From JAAYUJ01 sp963698165 (GTDB lineage Bacteria > Desulfobacterota > Syntrophobacteria > Syntrophobacterales > Syntrophobacteraceae): 64,000 bases of DNA. Positions 54,668 through 63,635 of this stretch are shown here, piece after piece. The notes under the pieces are model-generated. The model did not search any database, was not told the origin of the DNA, and worked only from the letters and a program-made list of their open reading frames with translations. Position 1 is the stretch's first letter. Each line of letters opens with the position of its first letter. The stretch covers positions 1 through 64,000 of the forward strand of contig CAVOPT010000008.1 of NCBI GenBank assembly GCA_963698165.1. Direction: 5' to 3'. The translations under genes were made by a program, and so were the position numbers.

Positions 54668-55675
54668 ATGCAAAAGAACTGGCGCGAACTCATCAAACCA
54701 AAGCGCTTGGAAATCGATGCAAAGGGTCGTCCCGACACCTATGCCAAGTTCGAATGTGAACCCCTCGAGCGAGGCTTCGGCATCACGCTGGGGAATGCCC
54801 TTCGACGTATATTGCTGTCTTCACTGCAGGGGGCGGCCATCACCACGGTGAAAATCGACGGCGTCCTTCATGAGTTTTCGACGGTGCCGGGAGTGTTGGA
54901 AGATGTCACGGACATCATTCTGAATTTGAAGGAAGTTCGCCTGAGACTTCATGGGGATGGGCCGCGACTCCTGGTTATCGAGAAGGAAGGGGAAGGGGAA
55001 GTCAGTGCTGGGGACATCCAGGAAAACGCTCTTGTGGAGGTTTTGAATCCTCGACAGCACATCTGCACGCTGGCGAGGGATGCAAAGCTGCGCATGGAGC
55101 TCGCTGTCAGGCAGGGAAAGGGATATCTTCCTGCGGACCGAAACGGCGATGAGAATCAGCCCATAGGGGCAATCCCCATTGATGCGGTTTTCTCTCCTGT
55201 GCGGAAAGTGAGCTACACGGTGACTCAGGCCCGCGTGGGTCAGATCACCGACTACGACAAGCTCACCATGGAAATATGGACCGACGGCAGCGTGAAGCCG
55301 GATGACGCGCTGGCATATGCAGCCAAGATTCTCAAGGATCAGCTCACCATCTTCATCAATTTCGAAGAGGAAGCGGAGGCCCAGGAAGAGGAAATTCGCA
55401 TTGAACCGGCATTCAACGAGAATCTTTTCCGCAGTGTTGATGAGCTGGAGCTGTCGGTGAGATCCGCGAACTGCCTGAAGAATGCGGACATCCGCTACAT
55501 TGGAGAGCTTGTCCAGAAATCGGAAGCGGAGATGCTCAAGACCAAGAACTTTGGTCGGAAATCGTTGAACGAAATCAAGGAGATTCTGGCGGAAATGGGA
55601 CTTTCCCTGGGAATGAGGATCGACAGCTTCCCAAGCCGCGACGAGATTGAAGAGAGAAGAAAGGAACAGGAGTAA
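54668..55675 (+). CDS. rpoA: RNA polymerase alpha subunit
   Basis: Alpha dimers start RNA polymerase assembly. The ATG at 54668 gives 335 residues (MQKNWRELIKPKRLEID); the frame remains open upstream without a better site. N-terminal domain: ERGFGITLGNALRRILLSSLQGAAI (core LGNALRRILLSSL), C-terminal domain: DELELSVRSANCLKNADI, LKTKNFGRKSLNEIKEIL, which contacts UP elements and activators. Confidence 0.97.
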   Translation: MQKNWRELIKPKRLEIDAKGRPDTYAKFECEPLERGFGITLGNALRRILLSSLQGAAITTVKIDGVLHEFSTVPGVLEDVTDIILNLKEVRLRLHGDGPRLLVIEKEGEGEVSAGDIQENALVEVLNPRQHICTLARDAKLRMELAVRQGKGYLPADRNGDENQPIGAIPIDAVFSPVRKVSYTVTQARVGQITDYDKLTMEIWTDGSVKPDDALAYAAKILKDQLTIFINFEEEAEAQEEEIRIEPAFNENLFRSVDELELSVRSANCLKNADIRYIGELVQKSEAEMLKTKNFGRKSLNEIKEILAEMGLSLGMRIDSFPSRDEIEERRKEQE

Positions 55676-55677
55676 CC

Positions 55678-56163
55678 ATGCGCCACGGGGTTTCCGGCAG
55701 AAAGTTGAATCGAACGACGAGTCATCGGTTTGCCATGTTCAGAAACATGGTGACCTCACTGCTGCGTCACGAGCGGATTTTCACAACCGTACCCAAAGCG
55801 AAGGAACTGCGGAGGTGGTGCGATTGGATGATCACCCTCGGCAAACGGGGAGATCTGCATGCGCGGCGGCAAGCCCTGTCTATCCTTAGGGAAAAAAACA
55901 TCGCCCACAGGCTCTTTGAGGAACTGGCTCCTCGCTATGAGAATCGGCAGGGCGGGTACACCCGCATCATCAAGGTCGGGTTCCGCAGGGGGGATGCCGC
56001 ACCCATGTGCCTGATCGAATTGGTGACCGAGTCTCCCCAAGGTTTGAAGAAACCAAGGCACAAGAAACGGGAAACACCGGCGCCCGCGGCCGCTCCAGGC
56101 CCTGAGACCTCCAGCGCTCCATCCGAGGAGGGCAGCGCCGAACCGGGTGCAGGGAAGGAATAA
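55678..56163 (+). CDS. rplQ: Ribosomal protein L17 with long Ala/Pro/Glu tail
   Basis: L17 at the tunnel exit: MRHGVSGRKLNRTTSHRFAMFRNMVTSLLRHERIFTTVPKAKELRR (core RKLNRTTSHR, TTVPKAKELRR), and TRIIKVGFRRGDAAPMCLIELV. The conserved protein ends near residue 118; a 43-residue low-complexity tail rich in Ala, Pro, Ser and Glu follows, absent from E. coli L17. It is the last gene of the alpha operon, 2 bp after rpoA. Confidence 0.95.
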   Translation: MRHGVSGRKLNRTTSHRFAMFRNMVTSLLRHERIFTTVPKAKELRRWCDWMITLGKRGDLHARRQALSILREKNIAHRLFEELAPRYENRQGGYTRIIKVGFRRGDAAPMCLIELVTESPQGLKKPRHKKRETPAPAAAPGPETSSAPSEEGSAEPGAGKE

Positions 56164-56174
56164 TTCGATGCCTC

Positions 56175-56212
56175 AAACAAGAACAACCCGCTTGGGCGGG
56201 TTGTTCTTGTTT
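56175..56212. terminator. Strong rho-independent terminator after rplQ, possibly bidirectional
   Basis: A perfect 17-bp stem (AAACAAGAACAACCCGC and GCGGGTTGTTCTTGTTT) with loop TTGG. The arms begin with A-rich and end with T-rich sequence on both strands, so it can serve the ribosomal operon and the convergent small gene at 56247-56471. Confidence 0.93.
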
Positions 56213-56246
56213 AGGGATCTGCCTTGCAACATGGAACAGGATGGGG

Positions 56247-56471
56247 CTAGGAGGCGACTTCCTCGTCTTTCTGAAAGTGGTGAAGCGCGCACTCCCTGCA
56301 GGTGAACCCGCTCCACATGTTTTTGGCGGCTTTATCCAGACATGTATCGTAATGTTGACACCCAAAGTTGCGGGCGCCCTTTCCCTCTTTGCACATGCAA
56401 GGGTTGGGAGCACATTTGCCATTCTTGTCCGTATTGCCTGACTGCCCTCGAGAAGCTCTTTCCTTTGGCAT
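56247..56471 (-). CDS. Small cysteine-rich protein
   Basis: From the ATG at 56471, with an AAGGAGAAGG site, this encodes 74 residues with seven cysteines (20, 25, 27, 38, 44, 58, 61). The pattern is CxxxxCxC, then CQHYDTCLDKAAKNMWSGFTCREC, whose core CxxYxxCLxxA...WxGFxCxxC I recall from small Desulfobacterota proteins of unknown role. Metal binding is likely. It is a single gene, convergent with the ribosomal operon. A longer frame upstream lacks a ribosome binding site. Confidence 0.65.
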   Translation of the reverse strand: MPKERASRGQSGNTDKNGKCAPNPCMCKEGKGARNFGCQHYDTCLDKAAKNMWSGFTCRECALHHFQKDEEVAS

Positions 56472-56885
56472 ACCGACCTTCTCCTTGACCGCTGGAGTAA
56501 ATCCCCCATACAGGGGGAACCAAGGACCCTCATGGAGACGGCAGAACACCACCGAAGCCGTGGAGTGGCAAAGGAACCAAATCCATTCGGAAGGGGGTGC
56601 GCCGTTCTTTGTTAAAAAGCCCTAAATCATATCCCAACCTTCCTGTTCAGTTCAACACAATTATAGTCCAAGGGCCTGCCCCCAATTAACAGAAAGTGTT
56701 AAACAGCTTTCTCCCCTCACCCCAGCCCTCTCCCACCAGGGAGCAGAGAGGTTTACCCCCCTTTCGATGGGATGAGGCAGAAGGAGGCTTCAAGTGCCTG
56801 GTTGCGGATAAACCCGCGATTCCCCCGAAATCTGCGGAGGCAGGAGCTGTTGCCGTGATCTCCCGGTGAAAAGGACGTATTTTCC
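56472..56885. other. Intergenic region with divergent promoter potential and a repeat remnant
   Basis: No gene was found in these 414 bases. A perfect TATAAT on the minus strand (56660-56665) has no good -35, and the plus strand reads TATAGT at nearly the same place. At 56711-56751 a C-rich stretch with CCCTCTCCCACCAGGGAG resembles, in reverse, the palindromic repeat at 3427. Confidence 0.4.
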
Positions 56886-57842
56886 ATGCGCCAATCCAGC
56901 CGTCTTAGCGCGGCAGCCGCCATACTCATGGGATTCTCCGTGTTCGTCTTGCTCTTTGCCACGCAGCGGATGCTGTCGAAAGAGGAGCCGTTTTTCTCAT
57001 GGTACTATTCCTTCGCGTGGTGGAGTTACATTCTGTTCATGGAGTCCTTTCTTTACCTTCGTGGTGGATTCTCGTGTCTCTTGGGGGACACGCGGGCGTT
57101 CCTCATGAAACTCCCCCTTTCCGTAACGATTTGGCTGGTCTTTGAAGCGTTCAACTTCAGATTGAACAACTGGCATTACGTTGAAATCGTGAAAGAAATC
57201 GAGTTGCGATGGATCGGATACGCTCTGTCCTTTGCGACGGTACTGCCCGGTATCTTCGTGACCCAAAGGTTCCTCGAGCATCTCGGTATTGCCCGGGACG
57301 TCCGATGCACGCGCCTTCAACACCCCCAGCGTCTTTACAGGCCCTTCCTCCTGGGCGGCAGCCTCCTGCTTCTCGGGACACTTCTCTGGCCTAAAGTCCT
57401 TTTTCCCTGTGTGTGGCTGGGGTTCATTTTCCTCCTGGAGCCCGTCAATCACCGGTGGGGTGAGGACTCTCTGCTGAGTGATCTGGAACGGGGATCCCCA
57501 CGAAGAATCTTCATCTTGCTCCTGGCCGGCCTTTGGTGCGGCCTCCTCTGGGAGCTGTGGAATTTCTGGGCGGGGTCCAAGTGGGTGTACACCGTTCCCA
57601 TCTTCGGGTTCCTCAAAGTCTTCGAGATGCCGCTTCTGGGTTTTTTGGGGTTCCCACCCTTCGCCCTGGAATGTTATGTCATGGCGAGGTTTTTCTTTGT
57701 GATCCTTGGGCGGGCAAGAGAGAAGCTTGCTCCATCGAGATTCGCGCAGTTGTGTGCCTTGGCGGGAGTTGTCGTTCTGCTCTTCTGGGGTGTGGTGTTT
57801 TGGGGCATTGACAGGTATACGGTGGTCGGCTTTCAGCCGTGA
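56886..57842 (+). CDS. Unrecognised multi-pass membrane protein
   Basis: The 318-residue protein has about eight or nine hydrophobic helices, rich in Trp and Phe, with few charged residues within them. Segments include ILMGFSVFVLLFATQRM, PLSVTIWLVFEAFNFRLNNWHY and LWCGLLWELWNFWAGSKWVY. I recognise no family, cofactor motif or catalytic residue. It starts after a weak CGTATTTTCC context and its stop overlaps an alternative GTG start of rimO, so the two genes are probably cotranscribed; a link to RimO function is not implied. Confidence 0.7.
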   Translation: MRQSSRLSAAAAILMGFSVFVLLFATQRMLSKEEPFFSWYYSFAWWSYILFMESFLYLRGGFSCLLGDTRAFLMKLPLSVTIWLVFEAFNFRLNNWHYVEIVKEIELRWIGYALSFATVLPGIFVTQRFLEHLGIARDVRCTRLQHPQRLYRPFLLGGSLLLLGTLLWPKVLFPCVWLGFIFLLEPVNHRWGEDSLLSDLERGSPRRIFILLLAGLWCGLLWELWNFWAGSKWVYTVPIFGFLKVFEMPLLGFLGFPPFALECYVMARFFFVILGRAREKLAPSRFAQLCALAGVVVLLFWGVVFWGIDRYTVVGFQP

Positions 57843-57937
57843 GCCGCCCGTTTCATCTCTTGAGCCGGTCTCGGGTGCCTTGTGGAGCTTCCACACCGGT
57901 GTCATTTCCGTTGGATGGGTCTTCGGATTGTTTGCGA

Positions 57938-59332
57938 ATGGTGGAATCGAACAAGTTGAGTGACAGGGGGGAAGAAAGTCCTCGGGCATCCATCGTGAGC
58001 CTTGGATGCGCAAAGAACCTCGTCGACAGTGAAATGATGGCTCCCCAGCTGATGCGCCTGGGTTTCACCATCACGGAGGACCTGGACGAGGCCTGGCTGC
58101 TTGTGGTCAACACATGCGGCTTCTTGGAGAGCGCGGTGGAGGAGGCAATCCAGACCATCCTCGAGCTTGCCTCCCGCAAGGAGAACGGCAGCTGCGGGTG
58201 CCTCGTGGTGGCGGGTTGCATGGTCCAGCGCTATGGGAGGAAGCTCCTGTCTCTCCTTCCGGAAGTGGACGTGTTTCTGGGAACCTCCCACACTCACCGA
58301 CTCGATTCGGCATTGCTTTCCTGGAAGACTGAACGGGAGAGGCGCCTTTGGATTGGACCACCCCGCCAGCTCTTCGACAGCAGTGCTCCCCGGGTGCGAT
58401 CAACACCCGCTCCATCCGCTTACACCAAGATCGCGGACGGTTGCGACAATCGATGCACTTACTGCATGATTCCACGGTTGAGAGGGCCATACAGGAGCCG
58501 CACGCGGGAAGATGTCCTCAGGGAAGCTACGATGCTTGCGGCGGAGGGGGTGAAGGAGGTCAACCTCATTGCCCAGGACACGACGGCATTCGGTCTTGAC
58601 CGGGGTGAACAGGACGGGCTGGTCCGCCTCGTTGAGTCGCTCGAAGAGGTAGATGGACTTCGGTGGATCCGCCTGCTCTATGTCTATCCAGACAGGATCC
58701 GCGAGAGCCTTTTGAGCACCATGGCCCAGTCCACCAAGGTGGTCCCGTATCTGGATATTCCGCTGCAGCACTCCGAGCCTCGTATCCTCGGGGCCATGGG
58801 TCGCAACTGCCCCCAGTCGGGCATGGAAGCCCTCATCGATCTCATTCGCTCTCACCTTCCCCACGTCACCTTGAGGACGTCTCTCATGGTAGGTTTCCCC
58901 GGGGAGACAGAATCGGATTTCGGAAAACTGGTCAACTTCCTGGAGCGAATGATGTTCGATCACATGGGTGTCTTTTCTTTTTCACCCGAGGCGGGAAGCC
59001 GCGCGGCCGGAATGGGCGGACAGGTGAGCGGGGAGGTCAAGGAGGCAAGGCGCCGTGTGTTGATGGAAACCCAGATGGCAATATCTCGGAGTAAGCTCGA
59101 GAGCTTGGTGGGCCAGGTCATGCCGGTGCTTGTGGAGGGGGTTCACCCCGAGACGGAATTGCTTCTCCGTGGGAGGCTTCCTGGCCAGGCGCCTGAGGTG
59201 GACGGAATGGTCATGATCACTGATGGCACGGCTCTCGTGGGAGACATCCGGGCGGCCCGTATCACGGCGGCCCACGATTACGACGTGGAAGCAAGGCTCC
59301 TCGGTCCGCATGAGCCCTCTGTCGGTGAGTGA
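57938..59332 (+). CDS. rimO: Ribosomal protein S12 methylthiotransferase RimO
   Basis: RimO adds a methylthio group to the conserved aspartate of S12, the product of rpsL in this window. The ATG at 57938 gives 464 residues. The N-terminal cluster domain has SLGCAKNLVDSE, NTCGFLESA and CMVQRY; the radical-SAM motif is CDNRCTYCMIPRLRGPYRSR; a C-terminal TRAM-like RNA/protein-binding region ends it. A GTG at 57839 would add 33 residues lacking family similarity. No clear ribosome binding site decides between them. Confidence 0.95.
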   Translation: MVESNKLSDRGEESPRASIVSLGCAKNLVDSEMMAPQLMRLGFTITEDLDEAWLLVVNTCGFLESAVEEAIQTILELASRKENGSCGCLVVAGCMVQRYGRKLLSLLPEVDVFLGTSHTHRLDSALLSWKTERERRLWIGPPRQLFDSSAPRVRSTPAPSAYTKIADGCDNRCTYCMIPRLRGPYRSRTREDVLREATMLAAEGVKEVNLIAQDTTAFGLDRGEQDGLVRLVESLEEVDGLRWIRLLYVYPDRIRESLLSTMAQSTKVVPYLDIPLQHSEPRILGAMGRNCPQSGMEALIDLIRSHLPHVTLRTSLMVGFPGETESDFGKLVNFLERMMFDHMGVFSFSPEAGSRAAGMGGQVSGEVKEARRRVLMETQMAISRSKLESLVGQVMPVLVEGVHPETELLLRGRLPGQAPEVDGMVMITDGTALVGDIRAARITAAHDYDVEARLLGPHEPSVGE

Positions 59333-59395
59333 CCCCCATGTGGCCCTGAAGCAGGCACGGGGCATTTCTTCCATGGGAATCACCAGGAAAAGATT

Positions 59396-59424
59396 TTGAC
59401 ATATGCTTTTATTTTCGTTATGAA
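59396..59424 (+). promoter_or_regulatory. Sigma-70-type promoter upstream of the polyprenyl synthase gene
   Basis: A perfect TTGACA (59396-59401) and TATGAA (59419-59424) are 17 bp apart in an AT-rich gap, about 80 bp before the ATG at 59505. Confidence 0.6.
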
Positions 59425-59504
59425 GCCTTTGTTCTAACTGATTTTTCGCTCATATTGCGTTGCATTCGGCACGCATTCCATCAAATCATGCGAATAGCTT
59501 TAAA

Positions 59505-60548
59505 ATGGATCATACAGGCGCACTGAAGGTGGTTTCATTCGACCCTTCCCATACGCTTCCGCTGTCCTCCGAAGCCATTAAGGGACGCATTGTCGCTCGC
59601 ATTCGGCCGGATTTGGAGAGAGTCGAAGCAGAGATCAACCGAGTCCTGACCTCCGGCGTTCCCCTTATTTCTCTCGTTGGTCGCCACATCATGGGGAGCG
59701 GCGGCAAGAGGCTTCGACCGCTCCTTTTGATTTTTTCCGCCCGGTTGTGCGGGTATGATGGAAACCACGATGCGAATCTGGCCGTGGCGTTTGAGTTCAT
59801 CCACGCGGCATCGCTCCTCCATGACGATGTCGTGGATCACACCGAATTGCGCCGCAACCGGCCCGCGGCCAACACCATCTGGGGAAACCCGGCGGCGGTT
59901 CTTGTGGGCGACTTCCTTTATTCCAAGTCCATTCTCATGACGGTCGCATACGAAAACGTCCGTATTTTGGAGGTCCTGTGCCAAGCCACCACCAGGATGT
60001 CTGAGGGCGAGGTGCTTCAACTGGTCCACACCGACAATCTGGAAATAGGCGAATTGGAGTATTTGGAGGTCATCAATCGAAAGACCGCCGGCCTGATCAG
60101 CGCAGCTTGTCAGGTTGGGGCCATTCTTGGCGGCGCCGACTCCGCCCAGGAGGCGGCACTGAGGGACTTCGGCCACCATCTCGGCATCGCCTTCCAGTTG
60201 ATTGACGACACCCTTGACTACACGGGGGACGCCCAGGAGCTCGGCAAGCCCATCGGAAACGACATCCAGGAGGGAAAGGCCACCTTGCCTTTCATCTGCG
60301 CCCTTCGCAACGGAGGCCCCTCGGAGAAGAAGCGGCTGATGGAGATATTCAGCGCTGAGAAAATCCCTTACTCCGACTTCATGGAGCTCAAGGAGTTGGT
60401 GACACGCTACGGGGGTATTGAATATACGCGGCGCCTGGCCATGGATCACATTGAACAGGCGAAAAAGGCCATCGAGGTTTTTCCACCTCACCCGACCAAG
60501 GAAATTCTGGAGGACATGGCGGATTTCGTCATATGCCGCCGTGTGTAG
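59505..60548 (+). CDS. ispB: Polyprenyl (octaprenyl-type) diphosphate synthase
   Basis: A trans-prenyltransferase that extends farnesyl diphosphate with isopentenyl diphosphate to make the quinone side chain. The 347 residues contain GGKRLRPLLLI, first Asp-rich motif LLHDDVVDHTELRR, GDFLYSKS and second Asp-rich motif LIDDTLDYTGD, followed by KPIGNDIQEGKATLPF. The exact chain length cannot be read. The ATG at 59505 is preferred to a TTG 45 nt upstream. Confidence 0.92.
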   Translation: MDHTGALKVVSFDPSHTLPLSSEAIKGRIVARIRPDLERVEAEINRVLTSGVPLISLVGRHIMGSGGKRLRPLLLIFSARLCGYDGNHDANLAVAFEFIHAASLLHDDVVDHTELRRNRPAANTIWGNPAAVLVGDFLYSKSILMTVAYENVRILEVLCQATTRMSEGEVLQLVHTDNLEIGELEYLEVINRKTAGLISAACQVGAILGGADSAQEAALRDFGHHLGIAFQLIDDTLDYTGDAQELGKPIGNDIQEGKATLPFICALRNGGPSEKKRLMEIFSAEKIPYSDFMELKELVTRYGGIEYTRRLAMDHIEQAKKAIEVFPPHPTKEILEDMADFVICRRV

Positions 60549-60736
60549 CCTGGACACGATCAATGCTTTGACAGATGGGAGAGGATGACTCCCAGGGTCA
60601 ATCCGGGTGTGTTTCCGCGGCGCACTTCCCTTGATGCAGCAGCTGGCTGTGAAATCCCTCGAGTGCCGGATCCTTTTTCATGTGGTCCGGCTTTCTGTTT
60701 TTGGTAAGATTAGGTCACGTCGTCACAAGGATCGGA

Positions 60737-61456
60737 ATGTCCCGAGCTCTCGAACGCAAGGCCTCCAAGGCGTATTACCCGTTGTTCGTCTCCCTGACCG
60801 GGAGGGTTTGCCTGGTTGTGGGGGGAGGCCCCGTCGGCGAGCGAAAAGTGAAGGGTCTTTTGCGGGCGGGAGCGGTGGTGCGCATTGCCGCCCCGGAGCT
60901 CACCGAGTGGCTCCAACTCCAGTGTCGCGCCGGAGCCGCTGAGCATGTTGGGGACACTTTCCGCCATGGGCTGCTGGATGGAGTCGATCTGGTTTTTGCC
61001 GCCACCAGCGACCCGTCTCTGAACCGCGACATCACGACGGCCGCCCACGGCAGAAGACTGTGGTGCAATACGGCGACGGATCCCATGGAGGGTTCTTTTG
61101 TGCTCCCCGCCGTGTTTCAAAGGGGACAACTGACGGTGGCGGTGGGCACTTCAGGCGCAAGCCCTGCCATGGCGAGCCTGATCCGGGACAAGCTTGCGGA
61201 AGAATTTGACGACGCCTGGCTCATCGTCCTCGAGATGATGGCCATTTTGCGGGGGGTCATCCAGTCGAAAGGACTCGACACGGGGGAAAATCAAAAACTC
61301 TTCCGACGGCTCGCGAAACTCCCTCTGGTCGATTGGGTGAGAAGTCAGGAAAGGGATGCTGCGGCGGAGGCCGTCTTTGGGATCTGCCATCCCCATCTCA
61401 GTCTTGATGAGATGAATCGCATCTGGGACGAGACATGGAAAGCGTTTTCCTCGTAA
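60737..61456 (+). CDS. Precorrin-2 dehydrogenase / sirohydrochlorin ferrochelatase-like protein (CysG N-terminal domain)
   Basis: The 239-residue protein matches the N-terminal half of CysG (Met8/SirC type), which uses NAD to oxidise precorrin-2 on the way to siroheme or haem d1/haem b by the siroheme route. The NAD site is VVGGGPVGERKVKGLLRAGA (core GGGPVGERK), followed by FAATSDPSLNRDI, and TVAVGTSGASPAMASLIRDKL. The methylase half of CysG is missing, so it is a stand-alone enzyme. AAGGATCGGA precedes the ATG. The stop lies 22 bp inside the next gene. Confidence 0.9.
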   Translation: MSRALERKASKAYYPLFVSLTGRVCLVVGGGPVGERKVKGLLRAGAVVRIAAPELTEWLQLQCRAGAAEHVGDTFRHGLLDGVDLVFAATSDPSLNRDITTAAHGRRLWCNTATDPMEGSFVLPAVFQRGQLTVAVGTSGASPAMASLIRDKLAEEFDDAWLIVLEMMAILRGVIQSKGLDTGENQKLFRRLAKLPLVDWVRSQERDAAAEAVFGICHPHLSLDEMNRIWDETWKAFSS

Positions 61457-62256
61457 TAGCCACCCTCTGTTATTGTCTGGGGACAGTGGGGTATCTCATT
61501 TACCTTGCACGGGACTGGGCACCGGTCCATTGGTTCGCCTGGGGAATTCTCTGTGCGGGGGCCATCTTCCATGCCGCCTCCATCACCATCCGCTCCATCG
61601 AAATGGAGCAACTCGCGGTGACGTCGAGCTCCGAGGCCCTGTCGTTTTTTGCACTGATGCTGGTGGCGACCTACCTTGTCGTCCAAGTCCGTTTGCAGCT
61701 GAGGATCCTTGGGTCGTTTGTGTCTCCTCTTGCCGTCATTTTCATGCTGGCGTCATCACTCCTTCCTCCGAACATGATTCCACAAAGCGGGATATTTCAA
61801 AGCGGGTGGGTCATCCTCCATGTGGCGACCCTGTTCCTTGCCAATGCCTTGTTTGCTCTTGCCTTCAGTGTGGGCGTCATGTACCTCCTGCAGGAACGGC
61901 AGATAAAGAACAAGAGCTTCGGGGTTCTGTACAGTCGTCTTCCGTCTCTCGAACGTTTGGACAAGATCAACTACTACTGCCTCCTCATCGGCTTTCCCTT
62001 GATGACGGGTGGACTCATCGTCGGATTCACTTACGCGAGCACGGTTTGGCGGTCGCCATGGAACTGGGACCCAAAGGAAATCTCCGCCCTCATCACGTGG
62101 GTCATCTATGCGATCCTGCTTCACGAGAGATTGACGGTGGGCTGGCGGGGGCGCAGGGCCGCATGGATGGCCATATTTGGTTTTTCAGCAGTCCTTGTGA
62201 CCTTCCTGGGAGTGAATCTTTTCCTGAAAGGTCATCACACGGTCTTTGTCAGGTGA
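61435..62256 (+). CDS. CcsA/HemX-like cytochrome c assembly membrane protein
   Basis: The 273-residue protein has about eight membrane helices and the haem-handling motif WNWDPKEISALITW (near residues 209-222) typical of CcsA/CcmC/CcmF family members. Relatives encoded just before hemA are called HemX. It may handle or sense haem or regulate GluTR levels. It overlaps the preceding dehydrogenase gene by 22 bp and ends 8 bp before hemA, so one transcript is likely. Confidence 0.85.
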   Translation: MESVFLVIATLCYCLGTVGYLIYLARDWAPVHWFAWGILCAGAIFHAASITIRSIEMEQLAVTSSSEALSFFALMLVATYLVVQVRLQLRILGSFVSPLAVIFMLASSLLPPNMIPQSGIFQSGWVILHVATLFLANALFALAFSVGVMYLLQERQIKNKSFGVLYSRLPSLERLDKINYYCLLIGFPLMTGGLIVGFTYASTVWRSPWNWDPKEISALITWVIYAILLHERLTVGWRGRRAAWMAIFGFSAVLVTFLGVNLFLKGHHTVFVR

Positions 62257-62264
62257 CACCAGCC

Positions 62265-63593
62265 ATGACGAACATCGTCCTTTTGGGCATGAACCATAAA
62301 ACGGCGCCCGTCGAAGTGCGCGAACAACTCGCTCTGGCATGTCAGAAGGTTGTGAGTCCTCTGCAGCTGTTGCCTCACCTCGATCACGTCAACGAACTCT
62401 ATTTTCTCTCCACCTGCAACCGTGTCGAGTTCCTCTTCACATGCATCGACATGAACAGGGCGGTGCGGGAGGTCAAGGTCCTGCTTGGGTCACACCTTGG
62501 GAACACGGCATCGATCCGGCTGGATTCCTTCATCTATCAGCACGAGCAGATGGATGCGGTCCGGCATCTCTTTCGCGTGGCCGCAAGCCTCGATTCGATG
62601 GTTGTCGGGGAGCCTCAGATTCTCGGGCAGATCAAGACCGCCTATCGGGATGCCACGGAGTGCCGAACGGTTGGAGTCATTCTCAACCGATTGCTCCACA
62701 AGACTTTTTCCGTGGCAAAACGGGTCAGGTCGGAGACTTCCATCGGCTCCCATGCCGTCTCCATCAGTTATGCCGCCGTGGAGATGGCGCGTAAGATCTT
62801 CGGCGCACTGGAGGACAAAAGGGTTCTGCTCATTGGGGCCGGAGAAATGGCGGAGCTCGCCGCGGAGCATTTCCTCTCCCATGGTGTTCGACACCTGACC
62901 GTGGCCAATCGGACCCTGGAAAGGGCCATCGATTTGGCGAGACAGTTCAGGGCCGACACCGTCCCCTTCGAACACATTCTCGACGCCCTGAAAAACGTGG
63001 ATATCGTGTTGACCTCCACCGGCTCCCCCGACCCCATCCTCCGACACCAGGATGTGAAGTCCCGGATGCGGGAACGACGCAACAGGCCCCTCTTCTTCAT
63101 CGACATCGCGGTCCCTCGAGATGTGGACCCCAAGATCAATGATCTGGACAATGTGTATCTTTACGACATTGACGACCTGCAGGGAATCGTGGACCTCAAC
63201 CGGGACCAGAGAGAGAAGGAAGCGGAGCGCGCGGAGCACATCATTGCGGAGGAAACCTTGAAGTTCAGGGCGTGGCTTCGGACCCTCGACGTCGTGCCCA
63301 CCATTGTTGCTTTGAGAAACAAGGCGGAAACGATTCGCTGCAACGAGCTCCAGAAAACTTTCTCTCACCTTCCCCATCTGACCGACAGGGATCGCGAATC
63401 CATCGAGCTCCTGACCCAATCCATCGTCAAGAAGATCCTCCACGATCCCATCCTCTTCCTCAAGAAGAAGTCCGAACGAGACACCATGCAGACCTGTGTG
63501 GACTACACGCAGCAGCTGTTCAACCTCGAGGACGGAGGTGGGACCTGCTCAAGCGCCTTGACTGAAGAAATAGCAGATGTTAAGAAGAAATAG
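62265..63593 (+). CDS. hemA: Glutamyl-tRNA reductase HemA
   Basis: Reduces glutamyl-tRNA to glutamate-1-semialdehyde, the first committed step of C5-route tetrapyrrole synthesis. From ATG 62265 the protein has 442 residues. Catalytic Cys51 lies in FLSTCNRVEF; substrate motif MNHKTAPVEVREQL, GEPQILGQIK, the NADPH site VLLIGAGEMAELAAEHF and the C-terminal dimerisation helices follow. The frame is open about 790 bases farther up, through the HemX gene in another frame, and that extension is not real. Confidence 0.97.
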   Translation: MTNIVLLGMNHKTAPVEVREQLALACQKVVSPLQLLPHLDHVNELYFLSTCNRVEFLFTCIDMNRAVREVKVLLGSHLGNTASIRLDSFIYQHEQMDAVRHLFRVAASLDSMVVGEPQILGQIKTAYRDATECRTVGVILNRLLHKTFSVAKRVRSETSIGSHAVSISYAAVEMARKIFGALEDKRVLLIGAGEMAELAAEHFLSHGVRHLTVANRTLERAIDLARQFRADTVPFEHILDALKNVDIVLTSTGSPDPILRHQDVKSRMRERRNRPLFFIDIAVPRDVDPKINDLDNVYLYDIDDLQGIVDLNRDQREKEAERAEHIIAEETLKFRAWLRTLDVVPTIVALRNKAETIRCNELQKTFSHLPHLTDRDRESIELLTQSIVKKILHDPILFLKKKSERDTMQTCVDYTQQLFNLEDGGGTCSSALTEEIADVKKK

Positions 63594-63635
63594 TAACTCT
63601 CTGAAAATTATGCAAAAACCAACAGGTTATCTGCC

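Noticed and set aside
61473..62264. N-terminal extension giving a 706-residue HemA
   Set aside because: The first 264 residues are an out-of-frame reading of the HemX gene; the family start MTNIVLLGMNHKTAP is at 62265.
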